The translations under genes were made by a program, and so were the position numbers. Positions 17,198 to 26,037 of a stretch of DNA of 56,044 nt are shown here, piece by piece (position 1 is the stretch's first letter; the number at the start of each line of letters is the position of its first letter). The notes below the pieces were generated by a model. It ran no database searches and was not told where the DNA came from. It saw nothing but the letters and a program-made list of their open reading frames with translations. Source of the stretch: JAVBMC01 sp031552845 (GTDB lineage Bacteria; Verrucomicrobiota; Kiritimatiellia; RFP12; DVOR01); the NCBI GenBank assembly GCA_031552845.1, contig JAVBMC010000051.1, positions 1 to 56,044 on the forward strand. The letters run 5' to 3'.

Positions 17198-17238
17198 CCG
17201 GCGGCAGGGGAGTGGCTCTTCATGCCGCCGGTTTCTTT
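17198..17238 (+). terminator. Intra-operon hairpin, possible attenuator
   Basis: CCGGCGGCA (17198-17206) pairs with TGCCGCCGG (17223-17231), followed by TTTCTTT. It lies between the Gfo/Idh gene and the first SGNH hydrolase. Confidence 0.65.
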
Positions 17239-17254
17239 GTAGGAGAATGCAATC

Positions 17255-17953
17255 ATGAAGAAAATCTCAATCGCAGTTTGTTTGTTCTGTGCCGCGGCAG
17301 TATCGGCGAGCACGCTCTCGACAACCCCGTTGCCGAAGCAGAACGACCGCATCCAATCACGCTTCAATGCCTCCAAGCAGGAAGCCTACCCCATCGTGTT
17401 TATGGGCGACTCCATCACGCATGGCTGGGAGGGCGCAGGCAAGGGCGTTTACAACAAGTATTTCGGCGATAAGAAGATACTCAACGTAGCCACCGGCGGC
17501 GACCGCACGGAGAATACGCTGTGGGTGATTGATCAGTTAGATTGGAAGACAATGAGCCCGCGCGTGGTGATGCTGATGATCGGCACCAACAACACCGGCC
17601 ACCGTAAGCTTGACGAAGAATCGCCGCAGGATACCTTCGATGGTATCAAGGCCATCCTCGAGCGCATTCAAAAGAAGTCCCCCGGCACGAAGGTGCTGAT
17701 GCTGGCGATTTTCCCGCGTGACAAGGTGTCCGACCAGACGCGTGTGCGCAACAGCCAAGTCAACGCCATGCTGCCGACTTTGTGCGATGGCAAGAATGTG
17801 GTTTGGTGGGACATCAACGCCAAGCTGCTGTCGCCGAAGGATGGCGCGACGCTGTCCAAGGACATTATGAATGACTTCCTGCACCCCGGGCCTGCCGGTT
17901 ATGAAATCTGGGCCGAGGCTGTGAAAGACAAGCTCGAATCCATGAGCAAGTAA
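17255..17953 (+). CDS. Secreted SGNH/GDSL hydrolase (copy 1)
   Basis: 232 residues with a signal peptide (about 1-19, ending VSAS). SGNH blocks are visible: block I FMGDSITHGW with the nucleophile Ser at about 53, block II Gly in TGGDRTEN, block III IGTNNTGH, and the catalytic Asp-x-x-His in DFLHPGPAGYEIW near the end. It resembles platelet-activating-factor-acetylhydrolase-like esterases, which often deacetylate carbohydrates. The context (exported sugar enzymes upstream) fits an acetyl esterase on glycans; this is inference. A tandem paralog follows 28 bases downstream. Confidence 0.92.
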   Translation: MKKISIAVCLFCAAAVSASTLSTTPLPKQNDRIQSRFNASKQEAYPIVFMGDSITHGWEGAGKGVYNKYFGDKKILNVATGGDRTENTLWVIDQLDWKTMSPRVVMLMIGTNNTGHRKLDEESPQDTFDGIKAILERIQKKSPGTKVLMLAIFPRDKVSDQTRVRNSQVNAMLPTLCDGKNVVWWDINAKLLSPKDGATLSKDIMNDFLHPGPAGYEIWAEAVKDKLESMSK

Positions 17954-17981
17954 TCTGCATATAAAGAAAGGATTTGCACTG

Positions 17982-18683
17982 ATGAAGAAATTAGTTTTGC
18001 TTGCGGGTGCCTGCTGTTTGGCAGCGAGCTCGATCTTTGCTAACACCGCCACTCAGCCTGCCGACCGTTTGAAAGAACCGTGGTGGGAAGGACGCATGGC
18101 CGATAAGATGCGCAAGGCGGAAGCGGATAGTTATCCGATCGTCTTTATGGGCGATTCGATTACGCATGGCTGGGAAGGTGCCGGCAAAGAACAGTTCAAG
18201 AAATACTTCGGCGATAAGAAAATTCTGAACTTGGCCAATAGCGGCGACAAGACGCAGCACACGCTTTGGATTATCGAACGCGTGAACTGGAAGAAGGTTA
18301 ATGCCAAGGTCATCATGCTGATGATTGGCACGAACAATGTCGGCAGCAATCAAGCGAAGGAAACGTTTGAAGGCGTCAAGGCGATTCTCGACCTGTTGAA
18401 AGAGAAGGCCCCTGATACCAAGGTGTTGCTGCTGCCGATCTTCCCGCGTGGAGCATTGGCGTCGGATCCTTTCCGCGTGAAGAACTCGCACGTCAATGCC
18501 GATCTGCCGTTGCTGGCCGATGGCAAGCGCGTAATCTTCTACGACATCAATGCCAAGTTCTTGGAGTCGGATGGCGCGACATTGTCTACCGATATTATGA
18601 AGGACTTGCTGCATCCTCTTCCTGCAGGTTATGAAATCTGGGGCCAAGCTGTCAAAGATAAGCTCGACGAGCTGAGCAAGTAA
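17982..18683 (+). CDS. Secreted SGNH/GDSL hydrolase (copy 2)
   Basis: 233 residues, a clear tandem paralog of 17255-17953. It shares PIVFMGDSITHGWEGAGK, FGDKKILN, VIMLMIGTNN and the Asp-x-x-His end (DLLHPLPAGYEIWGQAVKDK). The signal peptide is different (LAGACCLAASSIFA), so the mature domains are duplicated with separate export leaders. The segment between block I and block II is conserved, while the segment just after the signal differs (RLKEPWWEGRMADKMRKAE), which may alter substrate choice. It is the last gene of the operon and is followed by a strong terminator. Confidence 0.92.
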   Translation: MKKLVLLAGACCLAASSIFANTATQPADRLKEPWWEGRMADKMRKAEADSYPIVFMGDSITHGWEGAGKEQFKKYFGDKKILNLANSGDKTQHTLWIIERVNWKKVNAKVIMLMIGTNNVGSNQAKETFEGVKAILDLLKEKAPDTKVLLLPIFPRGALASDPFRVKNSHVNADLPLLADGKRVIFYDINAKFLESDGATLSTDIMKDLLHPLPAGYEIWGQAVKDKLDELSK

Positions 18684-18709
18684 AACTCTCCCATTATTTA
18701 TGGTTAACA

Positions 18710-18742
18710 AGCGGACGCCACCCGGCGTCCGTTTTGTTTTTG
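18710..18742 (+). terminator. Terminator of the exported-enzyme operon
   Basis: An 8-bp stem CGGACGCC / GGCGTCCG (18712-18731) with loop ACCC, followed by TTTTGTTTTT. Confidence 0.9.
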
Positions 18743-19171
18743 CCGCTTGCATCTTTTAAGTTGTGCAGGCAGAAGCACCCCCAACTTCAATGACAGGCGT
18801 AGTCACGCGTGATTACGGGTGTAATCGCGCATGAATACACCCCCTATGGCCGTTATAAACAGGAAATGATGTGTTGGAGAGAAATCTCAGGAGGGACAGT
18901 TTGCCGGATTACAGGCCGTCGAAAAGCGAGGGGATCCTGCGAGCAACGGTTTGCTTTGAACCCGCATGGCTATTGGTTGAAAGCAGCTTCGGGATGAGTG
19001 ATGCCGAGTTGTTTGAGAGATGTTGTTGTACTAGGCGGCATTTAAATATTTTGCGAAAGTGAGAGTTTGAGCTGGTCTTTTTCCAGAAAAAGGTTACTAT
19101 TTGCCCCTTCTTCGCAAGAAGATTAGCCGAGTTGTTCTGAGTCACAAACCCCGTCAGGAAGGAGTCAAGCA
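18743..19171. other. Gene-free stretch before the sulfatase cassettes
   Basis: 429 bases. It holds the short palindromic array at 18799-18842 and a palindrome TTTTTCCAGAAAAA near 19079. Only short unsupported frames are present. GGAAGGAG sits 8 bases before the sulfatase ATG. I found no convincing promoter boxes. Confidence 0.55.
18799..18842. repeat. Two-unit 22-bp palindromic array
   Basis: Two adjacent 22-bp units: GTAGTCACGCGTGATTAC plus GGGT, and GTAATCGCGCATGAATAC plus ACCC. The first is one base short of a perfect 18-bp palindrome. It is the shortest member of the phased-array class. Confidence 0.6.
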
Positions 19172-21151
19172 ATGAAAACTAACACTGTCGCGTTGATGAG
19201 AGCCGGAGCCGTTGCGCTCTTTGCCGGCTCTACGCTACTGGCGTCGCCCGAACAAAAGGGCGCCACACCGTTCACTCGGGACGCTAATAAAAAAGTCCTG
19301 CAGGAGCTGAACTTTGCCGACCGTCAGGATTACGAAGATGCCTCCCGCGGTTTGATCAAAGCCTACGCCATGCCGACAAAGGATGCGTCCGGAAAGGTGC
19401 TTCATAACATCACCGCGTTTGATTTTATCAAGGCGGATCCCGCGCCCGATACTGTCAATCCCAGCCTGTGGCGTGTTGCCCAGCTGAACATCAAGAACGG
19501 CTTGTTCAAGGTGGTTGATGGCGTCTATCAAGTGCGCGGTATTGATATTTCCAACATGACCATCATCGAAGGTAAAGAGGGGCTGATCCTGATTGATCCG
19601 TTGGTGGTTCCCGAAACAGCCGCCGCCGGGTTGAAACTGTATTATGAAAACGTTGAGCAGCCCAAGAGCGGCAAGCGTCCTGTCAAGGCCGTCATCTACT
19701 CGCACTCGCATGCGGATCACTTTGGTGGCGTGCGCGGCGTGATTGATGAGAAGGACGTGAAGGCCGGCAAGGTTGCCGTGCTCGCTCCGGAAGGCTTTAT
19801 GGAAGAGGCCATCTCGGAGAACATCTATGCCGGCAGTGCCATGGGCATGCGCACGACCTATATGTACGGCGGACTGCTCTCGCACGACGACAAGGGCGGC
19901 GTCGGCTGCGGTTTGGGCATGGTGATGGCTTTTGGCTCGGTGACGATCATTCAGCCGAACGACATCATCCGTAAAACCGGCGAGACGCGCAAGATCGACG
20001 GTGTCGACATTGAATTCCTGATGGCACCCGGAACCGAAGCACCTGCCGAGATGATCATGTACTTCCCGCAGTTCAAGGCACTTTGCGCGGCGGAGGACGC
20101 CACCCACACCCAGCACAACCTCTACACCCTGCGCGGTGCCAAAGTGCGTGATTCCTCCAAGTGGTGGAAGGCACTGGAACAGATGCTGGAGCTTTATGGC
20201 GACAAGGCCGAGGTGCTCTTCATTCAGCATCACTGGCCGCGTTGGGGCAATGCCAGCATCAAGACCTTCCTCGAAAATCAGCGTGACGGTTATAAGTATA
20301 TCCACGACCAGACGCTCAACCTGATGAACAAAGGTTATACGCCAATCGAAATCGCCGAGCAGATCAAGCTCCCTCCTGAGATCGATAAGCAATGGTACAT
20401 GCGCGGTTACTACGGTTCGCTCAATCACAACTCTAAGGCCGTCTATCAGTACTACTTGGGCTGGTATGACAGCAACCCCGCCAACCTCTATCCGTTGCCG
20501 CCGGCCGAAGTCGCCAAGCGCTATGTCGCCGCGATGGGCGGAGCCGATGCCGCGATTAAGACCGCGAAGGACGCGTATGACAAAGGCGATTACCGTTGGG
20601 TGGCCGAACTTCTCAAGCACGTGGTCTTTGCCGACCCGACCAACCAAGCCGCGCGCCACTTGCAGGCCGATGCGTTTGAACAGCTGGGCTATCAGGCCGA
20701 ATGCGGCACTTGGCGCAACGAGTTCCTCACCGGCGCGTATGAACTGCGTCACAACCAAACGTTGAAGAACCTGGGCACGTTAGTCTCGGTCGACATGCTC
20801 TCCAATCTCACGGAAGAAATGCTCTTCGACTACGCAGGCATCACGCTCAACTCCGAGAGGTCCGCCGGCAAAAACCTCCGATTTAACTGGATCTCTCCCG
20901 AAGGACAGAAGTACGGATTCTGGATAGAAAACAGCGTGCTCATGTACCGTAAGGACAAACTTTTCGAGAAGCCCGATGCCGTGATCAAAACGGCGAAGCT
21001 CCCGTTCTCGCTGCTGCTGATGAATGTCACGCCGCTTGAAAAAGCCATTCAGGGCAAGTCCGTCACAGTGGAGGGCAATCAAAAGGCCGTGGTCGAACTC
21101 CTCGGCTGTCTCGATAAGTTCACCTCCAGTTTCAACATCGTCACGCCATAA
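19172..21151 (+). CDS. Exported alkylsulfatase of the SdsA1/Bds1 family (copy 1)
   Basis: 659 residues with a signal peptide (about 1-24, ending LLAS). The metallo-beta-lactamase domain carries the zinc motif HSHADH (178-183). Further family segments are MAPGTEAPAEMIMYFP, CAAEDATHT, FIQHHWPRWGN (about 350) and a helical dimerisation part (YYGSLNHNSKAVYQYYLGWYD). The last 120 residues resemble the SCP2-like tail. Enzymes of this group hydrolyse primary alkyl sulfates such as dodecyl sulfate to alcohol and sulfate, in the periplasm. The next gene encodes an outer-membrane-like protein. The whole pair is repeated downstream. Confidence 0.93.
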   Translation: MKTNTVALMRAGAVALFAGSTLLASPEQKGATPFTRDANKKVLQELNFADRQDYEDASRGLIKAYAMPTKDASGKVLHNITAFDFIKADPAPDTVNPSLWRVAQLNIKNGLFKVVDGVYQVRGIDISNMTIIEGKEGLILIDPLVVPETAAAGLKLYYENVEQPKSGKRPVKAVIYSHSHADHFGGVRGVIDEKDVKAGKVAVLAPEGFMEEAISENIYAGSAMGMRTTYMYGGLLSHDDKGGVGCGLGMVMAFGSVTIIQPNDIIRKTGETRKIDGVDIEFLMAPGTEAPAEMIMYFPQFKALCAAEDATHTQHNLYTLRGAKVRDSSKWWKALEQMLELYGDKAEVLFIQHHWPRWGNASIKTFLENQRDGYKYIHDQTLNLMNKGYTPIEIAEQIKLPPEIDKQWYMRGYYGSLNHNSKAVYQYYLGWYDSNPANLYPLPPAEVAKRYVAAMGGADAAIKTAKDAYDKGDYRWVAELLKHVVFADPTNQAARHLQADAFEQLGYQAECGTWRNEFLTGAYELRHNQTLKNLGTLVSVDMLSNLTEEMLFDYAGITLNSERSAGKNLRFNWISPEGQKYGFWIENSVLMYRKDKLFEKPDAVIKTAKLPFSLLLMNVTPLEKAIQGKSVTVEGNQKAVVELLGCLDKFTSSFNIVTP

Positions 21152-21170
21152 CGGCAGATAGTTGTTGGAG

Positions 21171-21222
21171 ACCCCGGAGACTCTGCCGCATCGCCGCCGC
21201 CCGTTCTCCGGGGTGCCTTTTC
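21171..21222 (+). terminator. Hairpin between sulfatase 1 and OMP 1
   Basis: ACCCCGGAGA (21171-21180) pairs perfectly with TCTCCGGGGT (21205-21214) and is followed by GCCTTTTCT. It is a likely attenuator within the cassette. Confidence 0.65.
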
Positions 21223-21233
21223 TAAGGGTGCTC

Positions 21234-22088
21234 ATGACGAAACACGTCATTCGAAACTCCTTCCTGCTGCTCCTGCTTTTGGGGGCGGTTGTTCGGGCCG
21301 AGCCGGCGATTGACACGCCGCCCGCGCAGACGAACGAGTACGCCAAGTTCACCGTGGCAGGTCTTTCGGATGCGCAGATATCCAAGAAGCTCAGCAACCC
21401 GATCGCCCATCTCATTAGTCTGCCGATGCAATATAATTGGGACACCGGCGGCGGGCCCAAAGATGATGGCCAGCATCACTACGTCGAAATCAAACCCATC
21501 ATTCCACTCCCGATCAATGACGACTGGGTTGTGCTTTCGCGTACCCTAATGTATCTCGAACACAAACACAACTTCGGCTACGGCAGCAAGAGCGGGCTGG
21601 GCGATCTCACGCAGACATTTTTTCTCTCGCCGGTGAGCAAACCCGGTGAACTACGCTGGGGCATTGGCCCCGAAATCCTGATGCCCACCGCAACCGATGA
21701 TCACCTTGGCGCCGGTAAATGGGGCGCAGGCCCTTCTGTTATTTTAGTGCAAGAGTTGGATCAGTGGACATTCGGCATTCTCGCCAGCCATACATGGTCC
21801 TTCGCTGGTGACAGTCACCGTGACTATGTTAACAGCACGCTTTTGCAGCCATTCGTTGTCCGTCATTTACCCCACGCGATGTCGCTGACATTCATGTCGG
21901 AATACACCTACGACTGGCACGACAACGAAGAACTCTTTCCGCTGAACCTGACCTTGGGCAAGGTCGTCCGCTTCGGCAAACTGCCCGTGAACTTCTCGCT
22001 CGGCGGCCGTTACTACCTCGACAAACCCAGTGGCGGTCCCGACTGGGGTGCACGGTTTATGGTCACGTTTGTACTGCCCGGGTTGTGA
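21234..22088 (+). CDS. Predicted outer-membrane beta-barrel protein (copy 1)
   Basis: 284 residues. An upstream in-frame ATG at 21162 lies in the hairpin, so I chose ATG 21234 with AAGGG upstream; this gives a clean signal peptide (NSFLLLLLLGAVVRAEPA). The mature part is rich in alternating aromatic/polar strands and ends in a hydrophobic beta strand (GARFMVTFVLPGL), as outer-membrane barrels do. Motifs include LMPTATDDHLGAGKWGAGPS and YTYDWHDNEELFP. It resembles proteins annotated as meta-pathway/phenol-type transporters. With the sulfatase it may pass the substrate or product across the outer membrane; this is inferred from adjacency only. Confidence 0.8.
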   Translation: MTKHVIRNSFLLLLLLGAVVRAEPAIDTPPAQTNEYAKFTVAGLSDAQISKKLSNPIAHLISLPMQYNWDTGGGPKDDGQHHYVEIKPIIPLPINDDWVVLSRTLMYLEHKHNFGYGSKSGLGDLTQTFFLSPVSKPGELRWGIGPEILMPTATDDHLGAGKWGAGPSVILVQELDQWTFGILASHTWSFAGDSHRDYVNSTLLQPFVVRHLPHAMSLTFMSEYTYDWHDNEELFPLNLTLGKVVRFGKLPVNFSLGGRYYLDKPSGGPDWGARFMVTFVLPGL

Positions 22089-22163
22089 TGAATCGAATGG
22101 TGATTTTACAGGCGGTTGAGAGGTTTTTCCCTCAGCCGATTAACACGAAAAAAGGAGAGTATC

Positions 22164-24140
22164 ATGAAGCAGATGATGTATTACACGTGCACCGCAGGAC
22201 TGACCGTTCTGCTTGCAACGGGTTCGCTCTATGCGGCAGTCCCTCAGAAGGACGCGACGCAGTTCACCAAAGACGCCAATAAGAAGGTTCATCAGGAGTT
22301 GAACTTTGCCGACCGTCAGGATTACGAAGATGCTTCCCGTGGCTTGATTAAAGCCTACGCCATACCGACCAAAACGGCCGATGGCAAAATCGTCGGGAAT
22401 GTGACCGCGTTTGATTTCTTGAAAGAAGATACCGTCCCCGATACTGTCAATCCCAGCCTCTGGCGGGTAGGGCAGTTGAACATCAAGAATGGGCTGTTCA
22501 AAGTCGTTGATGGCATTTATCAGATCCGCGGCATCGACCTCTCCAACATGACCATCCTTGAGACCAAGACCGGTTTGGTTCTCATTGATCCGCTCGTTGC
22601 GACAGAGACTGCTGCCGCAGGGTTGCAGTTATACTATGAGAACGTCGAACAGCCCAAGAGCGGCAAGCGCCCCGTCAAGGCTGTGATCTACTCCCACTCG
22701 CACATTGACCATTTTGCGGGCGTGCGTGGCGTGATCGACGAGAAGGACGTGAACGCCGGCAAGGTCGCCGTGCTGGCTCCTGAAGGCTTTATGGAAGAAG
22801 CCGTTTCTGAGAACGTCTACGCCGGCAATGCAATGAGCCGCCGCGGCGTTTACATGTATGGCGCGACATTGCCGCTTGATCCTAAAGGCGCTGTAGGCTC
22901 AGGACTTGGCGGCGTGCTGTCCGCCGGGACGGTGACAATCATTGCACCGACCGACCTCATCCGCAAAACAGGCGAGACGCGCAATATCGACGGCTTGGAT
23001 ATTGAGTTCCTGATGGCGCCGGGTACGGAAGCGCCCGCCGAGATGATCATGTACTTCCCGCAAGCCAAGGCGCTCTGCGCAGCCGAAGATGCGACTCACA
23101 CGCTCCACAACCTCTACACGCTGCGCGGCGCCAAAGTGCGCGATGCCTCCAAGTGGTGGAAGGCGCTCGAGCAGATGATTGAGCTTTATGGCGATCGGAC
23201 CGAGGTGCTCTTCGTGCAGCATCACTGGCCGCGCTGGGGCAAAGCAAACATCAACACCTTCCTCGCCAATCAGCGTGACGGTTACAAATACCTGCATGAC
23301 CAAACGCTCAACATGATCAACAAAGGCTACACACCCATCGAGATCGCCGAGCAGATCAAGTTCCCCGAGGCGATTGACAAACAATGGTACATGCGCGGCT
23401 ACTACGGCTCGGTCAACCACAATGCAAAGGCTGTCTATCAGCACTACATCGGCTGGTATGACGGCAACCCCGCCAATCTTTATCCGCTGCCTCCTGCCGA
23501 TGTCGCCAAGCTTTACGTTGAGGCGATGGGCGGAGTCGATGCCATGATGAAGACCGCGCAGGCGGCCTATGAAAAAGGCAATTACCGTTGGGTTGCAGAG
23601 CTGCTCAAACATGCCGTCTTTGCGGAACCTGAAAATCAAGCCGCACGCAATCTGCAAGCCGATGCTTTGGAGCAGTTGGGCTATCAGGCCGAATGCGGTC
23701 CGTGGCGCAATGAGTTCTTGACCGGCGCTCACGAACTGCGCAACGGCGTGACGCCGAATCCCAACATCGTCGTCTCCATCGACATGATTGCCAACCTCAC
23801 GGAAGAGATGCTCTTCGACTTTGCGGGTATCACACTGGATGCTCAGAAAGCCGCAGGCAAAAGCCTCAAGTTCAACTGGGTTGCCTCCGACGGACAAACC
23901 TATGGCTTCTGGGTGGAGAACTCCGTGCTGATGTATCGCAAGGGCAAAGCCGTCGATTCGCCTGATGCAACGATCAAAGCACCCAAGCTGCAATTCACGA
24001 TGTTGATGATGAAGGCATTGCCGCTCCAAAAAGCGTTGCAAAGCAAGGATGTCGTAATTGAAGGCCGCGAAGCCGCTGTGACCGAACTCATCAACTGCTT
24101 CGACACCTTCGAGAGAAACTTCAACATCGTCACCCCGTAA
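22164..24140 (+). CDS. Exported alkylsulfatase of the SdsA1/Bds1 family (copy 2)
   Basis: 658 residues, closely similar to copy 1 over its full length. ATG 22164 has AAAGGAG four to ten bases upstream and gives a signal peptide ending GSLYA. The zinc motif is HSHIDH with FAGVRG where copy 1 has FGGVRG. The downstream segments EAPAEMIMYFP, CAAEDATHT and FVQHHWPRWGK are kept. The differences concentrate after the metal motif (SRRGVYMYGATLPLDPKGAV against GMRTTYMYGGLLSHDDKGGV), a region that could shape the substrate pocket. It is followed 86 bases on by the second OMP. Confidence 0.93.
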   Translation: MKQMMYYTCTAGLTVLLATGSLYAAVPQKDATQFTKDANKKVHQELNFADRQDYEDASRGLIKAYAIPTKTADGKIVGNVTAFDFLKEDTVPDTVNPSLWRVGQLNIKNGLFKVVDGIYQIRGIDLSNMTILETKTGLVLIDPLVATETAAAGLQLYYENVEQPKSGKRPVKAVIYSHSHIDHFAGVRGVIDEKDVNAGKVAVLAPEGFMEEAVSENVYAGNAMSRRGVYMYGATLPLDPKGAVGSGLGGVLSAGTVTIIAPTDLIRKTGETRNIDGLDIEFLMAPGTEAPAEMIMYFPQAKALCAAEDATHTLHNLYTLRGAKVRDASKWWKALEQMIELYGDRTEVLFVQHHWPRWGKANINTFLANQRDGYKYLHDQTLNMINKGYTPIEIAEQIKFPEAIDKQWYMRGYYGSVNHNAKAVYQHYIGWYDGNPANLYPLPPADVAKLYVEAMGGVDAMMKTAQAAYEKGNYRWVAELLKHAVFAEPENQAARNLQADALEQLGYQAECGPWRNEFLTGAHELRNGVTPNPNIVVSIDMIANLTEEMLFDFAGITLDAQKAAGKSLKFNWVASDGQTYGFWVENSVLMYRKGKAVDSPDATIKAPKLQFTMLMMKALPLQKALQSKDVVIEGREAAVTELINCFDTFERNFNIVTP

Positions 24141-24226
24141 TTACGGCGACTCATTTAGCCGGTTGTTTTTTGCGGCCGCAGAACCGCCTGCTTCCGGCTT
24201 TCATGTTTAACAACTAGGAACTATCA

Positions 24227-25084
24227 ATGAACCATGTCTCATTCTCACTCTTTACCGCTTGCCTGACCGCCGCGGCGATGACAGTCTCCGCCCAGCAAGT
24301 CCAACCTCAAAATCCTCCGGTGCAAACCAACGCCACACCGCAGGCTAAAGGCGAAATGTCCAATGCCGAGATTGCCAAGAAGCTGAGCAATCCTGTGGCG
24401 CACATCATCAACGTCCCCTTCCAGTACAACTGGGACTACGGCGGCGGCCCGAAGGATGACGGCCAGCATCACTACCTCCAGGTACAGCCCGTGATTCCCT
24501 TTTCGTTATCGGAAGACTGGGCGGTGATCTCGCGCACGGTCATGTACTTTGAGAACAAGCACAACTTCGGCTACAACGGCGTCAGCGGGTTAGGTGACTT
24601 CACGCAGACCTTCTTCGTCTCGCCCGTTGCCAAGGAAAAGGGCACACCCATCTGGGGGCTCGGTCCGGTCTTCCTGCTACCGACAGCTACGGACGATTAC
24701 CTCGGCAGCGGCAAGTGGGGCGCAGGTCCCTCTGCTGTGTTCGTGAAGGAACTCGAGCACTGGACGCTCGGACTGCTCGCCAGCCACACTTGGTCCTTCG
24801 CCGGTGAGAGCGACCGCGAGTACGTCAGTCGTTCCTTCCTTCAACCCTTCGTCGCGCGCCACTTCCCGGCAGCCGTCACCGTCACGGCCACCTCGGAATA
24901 CACCTACGACTGGCACGACAATGAAGAAATCTTCCCCGTCAACCTCATGGTCGCTAAAGTGGTACGTGTCGGCAAGATGCCCATCAACTTCTCGCTCGGC
25001 GGGCGCTACTACTTCGACAAACCCAGCGGCGGACCTGACTGGGGCGCACGCTTCATGGTCACCTTCGTTCTGCCCGGATTCTAA
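24227..25084 (+). CDS. Predicted outer-membrane beta-barrel protein (copy 2)
   Basis: 285 residues, paralog of 21234-22088. Shared stretches are KLSNPVAHIINVPFQYNWD, GGGPKDDGQHHY, LLPTATDDYLGSGKWGAGPS, YTYDWHDNEE and the final FMVTFVLPGF. The signal peptide (FTACLTAAAMTVSA) and the linker up to about residue 40 differ. The barrel-like pattern and terminal aromatic residue suggest an outer-membrane location. Because the sulfatase/OMP order is kept in both cassettes, the two proteins probably work as a pair. It ends the operon at the terminator 25108-25138. Confidence 0.8.
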   Translation: MNHVSFSLFTACLTAAAMTVSAQQVQPQNPPVQTNATPQAKGEMSNAEIAKKLSNPVAHIINVPFQYNWDYGGGPKDDGQHHYLQVQPVIPFSLSEDWAVISRTVMYFENKHNFGYNGVSGLGDFTQTFFVSPVAKEKGTPIWGLGPVFLLPTATDDYLGSGKWGAGPSAVFVKELEHWTLGLLASHTWSFAGESDREYVSRSFLQPFVARHFPAAVTVTATSEYTYDWHDNEEIFPVNLMVAKVVRVGKMPINFSLGGRYYFDKPSGGPDWGARFMVTFVLPGF

Positions 25085-25107
25085 TCCCTGTCGGATAAAA
25101 ACTGCAC

Positions 25108-25138
25108 AACGGCCGTTCCATTTAGGAGCGGCTGTTTT
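25108..25138 (+). terminator. Terminator of the sulfatase/OMP cassettes
   Basis: A 12-bp stem, AACGGCCGTTCC with GGAGCGGCTGTT (two G-T pairs), loop ATTTA, then T's. Confidence 0.85.
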
Positions 25139-25149
25139 ACGTACAAGGA

Positions 25150-25178
25150 TTGACACCGCCACCCGAACGCGTTATACT
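25150..25178 (+). promoter_or_regulatory. L,D-transpeptidase promoter
   Basis: TTGACA 25150-25155, 17-bp spacer, TATACT 25173-25178; the ATG is at 25215. Confidence 0.85.
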
Positions 25179-25214
25179 TTTGCCCAGCCGGACTCAACTC
25201 ATAAAGGTCTCACC

Positions 25215-25952
25215 ATGCGCCTCCGCATCACCACGCCTCTGCTCATCCTCACCATCATCCTTGCAGCTGCGCTCTTCAAAATCATGAACCGCCAACAACC
25301 CAATCGCGACACAACCGCCCGCGAACGCTGGCTCCCCCGCTACACCGAAAACCTCGCATCCCTCGGCGCACAGCCCGGCAACCCCATCTACATCCGCATC
25401 CTCAAAGAAGAACGCCTCCTCACCCTCTACATCAAATCCCCGCAGCAAACCACGTGGACAGAAGTCACCAACTTCCCCATACTCGGCCTCAGCGGCACCC
25501 TCGGCCCCAAAACCCGCGAAGGCGACAACCAAGGCCCCGAAGGCTTTTACGCCGTCACCCGCAAACTCCTCCACCCCACCAGCCAGTATCACCTCGCGCT
25601 CAACATCGGCTATCCCAATGCTTACGACACCGCCCGCGGCTACACCGGCAGCTACATCATGATCCACGGCAAACGCGGTTCAATCGGCTGCTTTGCGATG
25701 GGCGACCCCGCCATTGAACAAATCTACATCCTTGCCGAAGCCGCCCTCAACAACGGACAAAAAGAAATCCCCGTACACATCTACCCCTTCGCCCTCACAC
25801 CCCAAAACCTCGCCCGCCACGCCGACTCCCCCCACTACACCTTCTGGCACCAACTCCAACCCGCCTGGGATTATTTTGCACAACACACCATCCCTGCACC
25901 CATCACCATCCGCGATGGCAACTACCTACTGGATGCTTCACGCAATCAGTAG
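25215..25952 (+). CDS. L,D-transpeptidase family protein (YkuD domain, YafK-like)
   Basis: 245 residues. An N-terminal signal-anchor helix (about 6-22) places it at the inner membrane facing the periplasm. The YkuD catalytic motif is His151...SIGC159 within MIHGKRGSIGCFAMGD. The segments ILKEERLLTLYI and GPKTREGDNQGPEGFY fit the YafK branch, which acts on peptidoglycan cross-links or lipoprotein attachment. Of those two activities I cannot choose one. The gene has its own near-consensus promoter and is C-rich on the coding strand, unlike the neighbouring BspA gene. The longer frame starting upstream is not supported. Confidence 0.88.
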   Translation: MRLRITTPLLILTIILAAALFKIMNRQQPNRDTTARERWLPRYTENLASLGAQPGNPIYIRILKEERLLTLYIKSPQQTTWTEVTNFPILGLSGTLGPKTREGDNQGPEGFYAVTRKLLHPTSQYHLALNIGYPNAYDTARGYTGSYIMIHGKRGSIGCFAMGDPAIEQIYILAEAALNNGQKEIPVHIYPFALTPQNLARHADSPHYTFWHQLQPAWDYFAQHTIPAPITIRDGNYLLDASRNQ

Positions 25953-25975
25953 TACATTTAATAAGTGCTGTTTTC

Positions 25976-26037
25976 AAAAGGTAGGGCTATGAAGGTGCCT
26001 GTGGCACTTTTGCCGAAACCGCCGCACCGCGTCAGCT
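25976..26037 (-). repeat. Dispersed GCTGATGCGGTGCGGCG repeat, copy at 26.0 kb
   Basis: Inverted copy of the repeat at 14627 and 43949. On the plus strand its hairpin GTGCC-TGT-GGCAC (25995-26007) is followed by four T and may terminate the L,D-transpeptidase gene. Confidence 0.7.

Noticed and set aside
18809..19062. Small genes in the 18.8-19.1 kb gap
   Set aside because: Short overlapping frames with no start signal or recognisable motif.
19235..20758. 507-codon minus-strand frame
   Set aside because: Antisense shadow of the alkylsulfatase; the same effect appears over the second copy (22899-24041).
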